Below, in pieces: positions 59,891-64,000 of a DNA stretch of 64,000 nucleotides; the first letter of the stretch is position 1; every line of letters begins with the position of its first letter. The stretch is from the NCBI RefSeq assembly GCF_032999765.1, contig NZ_CP136051.1, positions 6,404,501 to 6,468,500 on the forward strand. The letters run 5' to 3'. The notes below the pieces were generated by a model. The model was not told the origin of the DNA. It made no database searches and saw nothing but the letters and a program-made list of their open reading frames with translations. This stretch comes from Imperialibacter roseus (GTDB taxonomy: Bacteria > Bacteroidota > Bacteroidia > Cytophagales > Cyclobacteriaceae). A program made the position numbers and the translations under genes.

Positions 59891-62581
59891 TTACTCTTCT
59901 CTTAATGTATCTGCCGGATTGTTGGCAGCAGTTTTTATAGTTTGCAGGGCCACCGTGGCCATAAGCAGCAGACAGATGCCCGCCAAAGTCATCAAATAGC
60001 TTATCACAGAGATATCAATCCTATAGGCGAAGTTCTCCAGCCACTTACTTACCCAGAAATAGCTCAAAGGAATGGCCAGCGCTGCGCCAGCAAGCATCAC
60101 CATCAGGTATTCTTTGCCAATTAATCGGATAAGCGAGGTAAAATTGGCTCCCATCACCTTCCTGATAGCCATCTCTTTTATTCTTGTTTTCAGCGAGTAA
60201 GCAATCAAGCCAAACAACCCAATAAAGGCGATAGTAATAGCCAGCCCGCTTAGCAGATAAAGCAACTGGAGCTGCTGCCTTTCATTTTTATAGAGGTTGT
60301 TATAAAGGTCATCAAGAAACTGGTATTCGAAAGGGTACTTTGGGAAAAGCTCATTCCAGGCACCTTCTATAACGGACATTGTTGAAGCTACATCATTGGT
60401 TTCAAGTTTTACCAAAAACGTGCGCAGCCATAAAGGTTCAAAAACCATAATGATAGGATCCACTTTGTTCTTCAGGGTTTCCTGATGAAAATCTTTCACC
60501 ACTCCTACAACGGGGCCTTTTGCAAGCTTATAGGTGCCCTGGTTCCAATCTACATTTTTACCAATAGCCTCTTCTGGGGTTTGCCAACCAATAGCATGCA
60601 TGGCAGTTTCGTTGAGGATGTAGGCCCTTCTTTTGCTTAGCAGGTATTCTTCAACATCGTTGTTGGCGCCGGTTAGCTGAGGAAGTGGTTCGTAGGCCAG
60701 GCTTTTCGGCAACGGCTCGCCTGCCAGCAGCTCCATTCCCATTACGTCGATAAAGTCGTGATCGATTACCTGAATATCCATCGACGGGGCATCATCGACG
60801 TTTTCCTGAATACCTTCCGCAGTCACTGTTCCTCCATCCCGTATTTCTCTGGAAGGTACTTCAAGACAGGCGCTGACTCCTTTGATGCCAGGTTGCCCAT
60901 CGAGCTTATCTTTGAACAATTTGAACTTGTCTTTTACGGTATCCGGCACGCCAGGCAGGGCAATTACCTGGTCTTTTTCCATACCAAGGTTTTTCTCGTT
61001 CAGAAATACGAACTGCTGACGGGCTATCATGGCGCTGGCGATGAGCAGAATAGATATGCCGAACTGCAGGCTAATGAGTACTCTTTTTATACTAAACCGT
61101 CCTGTTTTTTTACCGATCGAAAAGGCTTTGCTGGTTTTGATAATGTTCACAGGCTTGAAAGAAGAAAGCACAAAAGCCGGGTAGAAACCGCCAAGCAGCC
61201 CGGTAACTACTGCCAGGCCGAACAATACGGCAACGAGTACTAAAGACGACAAAAGGTTCTCGGTTCCTGTTAGCTCCTTGAAAACAGGTAAAGCCAAAAA
61301 GGCCAGGGCCAACCCAAGCCCTGCGGCAGCCGTGCTGAACAATACCGATTCAGTTAAAGAATAGAACACAATCTGTTGACTTCCGGCACCAAGTATTTTA
61401 CGCACGCCAATTTCCTTTGACCGGGCAATGGACATGGCGCTGGTCAGGTTCATGAAGTTGATGATAGCTAAGGCCAAAATGAGGATGGCTACCAGCAAGA
61501 ATATTTTAACATAAGCAATGGAGCCGTTGGGCTTTATTTCCCGGGCGAGATTTGAATGGAGGTGGATGTCGCTCAAAGGCTGAAAGACAAACTCTGTGCC
61601 CTGAAGTGCCTGGTCTCCGTTTATCTTGATAGCCATTGCTTCCAGCTTTTCCTGAACAGACTCCATGTTGGTGCCTTGCTGAAACAATACATAGGTATAC
61701 GCCCACCATGATCTTTCAGCTTCGTTTCGAAAAGAAATCAACATGTCGATGGGAAGATGAGTGTTGGCGGGAAGGTTTTTCATTACGCCGGTAACCTTAT
61801 AGACGGTTTCGTCGGTAGACCAGTAGCCAGTGATGAATATTTCTTTGCCCATCGGGTCTTCGTTTGCAAAGTACTTTTCGGCAACAGCTTCCGATATCAC
61901 GATGGAAAGCGGCTCGGCCAGGGCCGTTTTTGCATCGCCTTTTGTAAGAGGGAAATCGAAAACTTCGAAGACATCTTTGTCTGTTACAAAAGCATTGTCC
62001 TGCCTGAATTTTTCTTCTCCGATACGAATAAACTTGGGCTCATGGTTCTGAAAGCGGATGAGCTTCTCTGCTTCAGGAATTTCTTCGGGAATTCCGTTGA
62101 TCCAGTCGGTATCTACTCTGGCGAAGTGTGTGTCGTAGCCGCTGGGTGATGTGTAGTGGACTGTAAGCCTGTAGATCTGACCCGACTTTGTGTGAAAGTT
62201 TTCAAAACTTGTTTCGAAATGCAGGTAAATCGCAATTAGAATAAAGGCCGCAAACCCAATAGCCAGGCCGCTGATATTAAGCAGGGCATGGGCTCTTTGC
62301 TTGGAGAAGTTTCGGCGAATGACTTTCAGGTAGTTGGTTAGCATGGAATAGGTATTTGTTGAACGATAAGTGGCCGAACGTTTAAATGCATAGCTTCGAA
62401 AGCACCTGATCACGTTCCACCAATAGATCAGCTTGGCCAGCCCGGGCGCTTTGCCAGCATGCAGCATGGCATAAAAGCTTTCCTCCAGGTCGCCCTCCAG
62501 CTCCTCCAGCCTGTCTTTGCGGCAGTACCAGCGAAAAAACTTCAGAGCTAGTGGTGGCGGGAAATGTTTTTCGTGACTCAT
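59891..62581 (-). CDS. FtsX-like (MacB-type) ABC transporter permease
   Basis: An 896-residue membrane protein. The N-terminus (about residues 10-90) carries the short permease-prefix domain (RWYCRKDRLEELEGDLEESF), then a membrane helix (LNISGLAIGFAAFILIAIYL), a long extracytoplasmic domain, three helices with IARSKEIGVRKILGAGSQQIV, a second extracytoplasmic domain and a second FtsX block with KTRIKEMAIRKVMGANFTSLI. The duplication and prefix are typical of Cytophagales macrolide-exporter-like permeases. Its ATPase is not in the window. Substrate is unknown. It lies 11 bases after the PadR gene. Confidence 0.9.
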   Translation of the reverse strand: MSHEKHFPPPLALKFFRWYCRKDRLEELEGDLEESFYAMLHAGKAPGLAKLIYWWNVIRCFRSYAFKRSATYRSTNTYSMLTNYLKVIRRNFSKQRAHALLNISGLAIGFAAFILIAIYLHFETSFENFHTKSGQIYRLTVHYTSPSGYDTHFARVDTDWINGIPEEIPEAEKLIRFQNHEPKFIRIGEEKFRQDNAFVTDKDVFEVFDFPLTKGDAKTALAEPLSIVISEAVAEKYFANEDPMGKEIFITGYWSTDETVYKVTGVMKNLPANTHLPIDMLISFRNEAERSWWAYTYVLFQQGTNMESVQEKLEAMAIKINGDQALQGTEFVFQPLSDIHLHSNLAREIKPNGSIAYVKIFLLVAILILALAIINFMNLTSAMSIARSKEIGVRKILGAGSQQIVFYSLTESVLFSTAAAGLGLALAFLALPVFKELTGTENLLSSLVLVAVLFGLAVVTGLLGGFYPAFVLSSFKPVNIIKTSKAFSIGKKTGRFSIKRVLISLQFGISILLIASAMIARQQFVFLNEKNLGMEKDQVIALPGVPDTVKDKFKLFKDKLDGQPGIKGVSACLEVPSREIRDGGTVTAEGIQENVDDAPSMDIQVIDHDFIDVMGMELLAGEPLPKSLAYEPLPQLTGANNDVEEYLLSKRRAYILNETAMHAIGWQTPEEAIGKNVDWNQGTYKLAKGPVVGVVKDFHQETLKNKVDPIIMVFEPLWLRTFLVKLETNDVASTMSVIEGAWNELFPKYPFEYQFLDDLYNNLYKNERQQLQLLYLLSGLAITIAFIGLFGLIAYSLKTRIKEMAIRKVMGANFTSLIRLIGKEYLMVMLAGAALAIPLSYFWVSKWLENFAYRIDISVISYLMTLAGICLLLMATVALQTIKTAANNPADTLREE

Positions 62582-62592
62582 GGCCTGAGAAA

Positions 62593-62919
62593 CTATTGTA
62601 TGGAAATGGCTGGAATTTGACTACGCAGTTGCTCCCGGAGCGAAGCAATTTCTTCCAGGGCCTTTCGTGCATATGGAGTAAGGTAAAACAGTCTCTTGCG
62701 CTTGCCACCTCTAAAGTCACCTGCCTCGCCTAGTTTCGACTCCAGGAAACCCTTCTCTTCCAGCCGGTACAATACCGTGTGGATGGCGCTTATATTGATG
62801 CTCTTGCCAGTTTGTTTCTTGTACTCTTCTACAATGGCAACGGAGTAGGCACCATTGTACAATACCCCAACAAGTAGTAGCACGATCTCCTCAAAATTGC
62901 CCAACCTTAGATTTTCCAT
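62593..62919 (-). CDS. PadR-family transcriptional regulator
   Basis: A 108-residue winged-helix regulator: NFEEIVLLLVGVLYNGAYSVAIVEEYKKQTGKSINISAIHTVLYRLEEKGFLESK and the wing with RGGKRKRLFYLTPYAR. The C-terminal dimerisation helix is short. It is the first gene of the transcript with the FtsX-like permease and probably controls it; the effector is unknown. Confidence 0.93.
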   Translation of the reverse strand: MENLRLGNFEEIVLLLVGVLYNGAYSVAIVEEYKKQTGKSINISAIHTVLYRLEEKGFLESKLGEAGDFRGGKRKRLFYLTPYARKALEEIASLREQLRSQIPAISIQ

Positions 62920-63069
62920 ATTTTATTCAGTATTGTAAGTAATATACCGAATCGGCGATAATATGTTTCACTTTTGTAAGGAAAAAGTGAGAGTGGGTCT
63001 ATTATGAAAGCGACAACACCTCCAAAATCAATTTCCTGGCGCTGCTTGCAACAGAATTCTGGCTAGCTG
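62920..63069. other. Spacer upstream of PadR gene
   Basis: About 150 bases separate the partial permease stop from the PadR start. CCGAATCGG (62947-62955) is a small odd palindrome flanked by TATA-like bases; it could be a PadR operator, but the match is weak. No clear TAnnTTTG box is seen on the minus strand. Confidence 0.35.
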
Positions 63070-64000
63070 TTACTCATGCCTTAGCGACTTGGCAGGGTCA
63101 AGCTTGGCTGCCCGAATGGTTTGCGATGCTGAGGCAAGTAGCGCAACGGCTGCGACGGCGAGGCCCGGGACTAGCAATAGCCAGGGAGAAAGGTCAATCC
63201 TGTTGGCGAAGTTGTCCAGCCAGCCCTGGTAAACTAGCCAGGAAAGGGGTATAGCCAGCACAGAACTAATTACAATCAACAGTAGAAACTCCCGGGTTAG
63301 CAGGCCAAGGATTGTCCGCTCCGATGCGCCCAGCACCTTTCTTATGCCTATTTCTTTGGTACGCATGCTAGCCGAAAATGAGGTAAGTCCAATCAGCCCA
63401 AGGCAAGCAACGAAAATGGATAGGCCTGAAAATAGGGCGACTACTTTGCCAAATGTTTGCTCGCTGGCGTATTGTTGATTGAAGTAATCATCGAGGAAAA
63501 AGTATTCAAAGACATTGCCAGGGAATGAAGACAGGTACTCCTCTTTTACCATTTCAATATTTGACTGGAGATTGGCTGTGTTAAGTTTGATAGAGTAGAA
63601 TTGTCCGGCATCGGGTATGAGCCGGAAAATAAGGGGTTCGTGGCTCTCTTTAAGTGACTGCTGGTAATAATCTTTGGCAATGCCGATTACGGTGTATTGG
63701 TCTCCCCAGAATTCAATTTTGTTTCCGAGCAAGTCTTCCGGGTCGTCGAAACCAATCCACCTGAGGGCAGTTTCATTGAAAATGACATTGGTGGTTTCGG
63801 TACCAAATTCCTTGGAAAACTTTCTGCCAGCTACTATTTCAAGGCCGTAGGCATCAATAAAATCGTAATCCATCCCTACAATTCTATATTGTTTTGCCTC
63901 GCTGTCAGCTTGCGTTACCAAGCGAATTCCTCCGGCGTTCCAGTTGGGCTGCCGACCTGGCACCGAACTCGACGCCGTCATACTTTTGACAGTGGTTTGA
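63070..64000 (-). CDS. FtsX-like ABC transporter permease, C-terminal part; runs past window edge
   Basis: The frame is open to the last bases of the window, so this is the C-terminal 310 residues of a longer permease. Visible parts are the extracytoplasmic end (YRIVGMDYDFIDAYGLEIVAGRKF, NETALRWIGFDDPEDLLG), then FtsX helices with MRTKEIGIRKVLGASERTILGLL and the last helix pair, ending DPAKSLRHE. The same ending pattern and order occur in the permease at 59891, so the two are paralogues on the same strand. The internal ATG at 63981 is not the start. Confidence 0.9.
   Translation of the reverse strand, partial: QTTVKSMTASSSVPGRQPNWNAGGIRLVTQADSEAKQYRIVGMDYDFIDAYGLEIVAGRKFSKEFGTETTNVIFNETALRWIGFDDPEDLLGNKIEFWGDQYTVIGIAKDYYQQSLKESHEPLIFRLIPDAGQFYSIKLNTANLQSNIEMVKEEYLSSFPGNVFEYFFLDDYFNQQYASEQTFGKVVALFSGLSIFVACLGLIGLTSFSASMRTKEIGIRKVLGASERTILGLLTREFLLLIVISSVLAIPLSWLVYQGWLDNFANRIDLSPWLLLVPGLAVAAVALLASASQTIRAAKLDPAKSLRHE

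Noticed and set aside
1-64000. tRNA, rRNA, insertion sequence or replication origin
   Set aside because: Reading both strands I found no cloverleaf with a T-loop signature, no transposase gene, no terminal inverted repeats and no cluster of DnaA boxes.

Overview
The window looks like chromosomal DNA of a member of the Bacteroidota, most likely order Cytophagales and probably marine. The evidence is protein families typical of that group (DUF4270 and DUF4834 proteins, a stand-alone starch-synthase domain next to panC, bacterial GGGP synthase, AccD without its zinc ribbon, S16 with a long Ala/Glu tail, CarB without the C-terminal regulatory domain, NqrF) and promoters that fit the Bacteroidota -7 motif TAnnTTTG. 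I cannot fix the genus. I see no tRNA, rRNA, CRISPR, IS element or prophage. The window is mostly core genome.

Layout. Positions 1-6662 (minus) form a tightly packed eight-gene operon: starch-synthase-like domain, DUF4270 lipoprotein, glmS, ridA, a membrane protein, gltX, a 70-residue protein and an AIM24-family protein cut by the window edge. Positions 6791-10162 (plus) hold panC-panD-flippase-rfaE2-zinc peptidase (coenzyme A and lipopolysaccharide precursor supply). Then come an acyl-CoA dehydrogenase, an AraC-type regulator, GGGP synthase and a small holin-like pair. Positions 13970-18012 are a phosphate island: a Na/Pi cotransporter, an OprO/P-type porin and a diverged PiT-like permease, with 11-bp-phased TTAACA-type repeats upstream of the porin and permease genes. 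Positions 18015-27528 (minus) hold an M20 amidohydrolase, a SPOR lipoprotein, secA, dapF, rplS, a LacI-type regulator and rpsP-rimM-trmD. Positions 27798-33488 (plus) are the complete 2-oxoglutarate dehydrogenase operon sucA-sucB-lpdA, followed by carB, a DUF4834 protein, an outer-membrane protein, accD, nqrF and an arginase-fold protein. Positions 42323-46759 hold small membrane proteins, an SMP-30-like lipoprotein, upp and an M42-like peptidase. Positions 46830-50838 hold hpt-adk-obg-grpE-dnaJ. Positions 50939-59715 are a signalling block: a secreted repeat protein, three sensor histidine kinases, one NarL-type response regulator and a small secreted repeat-motif protein. The right end holds a PadR regulator with FtsX-like permeases.

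Most notable: rimM is split by a one-base deficit in a T8 run, and the small gene downstream of the holin-like gene shows the same pattern at an A9 run. Both are repaired by one extra base, so they may be homopolymer errors, real mutations or slippage sites. The phosphate island carries direct repeats with the geometry of a Pho box. A crossing pair of inverted repeats ending in T8 precedes a sensor kinase gene (52066-52173). A phased direct repeat lies just after the response-regulator gene (59287-59341). DnaJ keeps only two of the usual four zinc-binding motifs.
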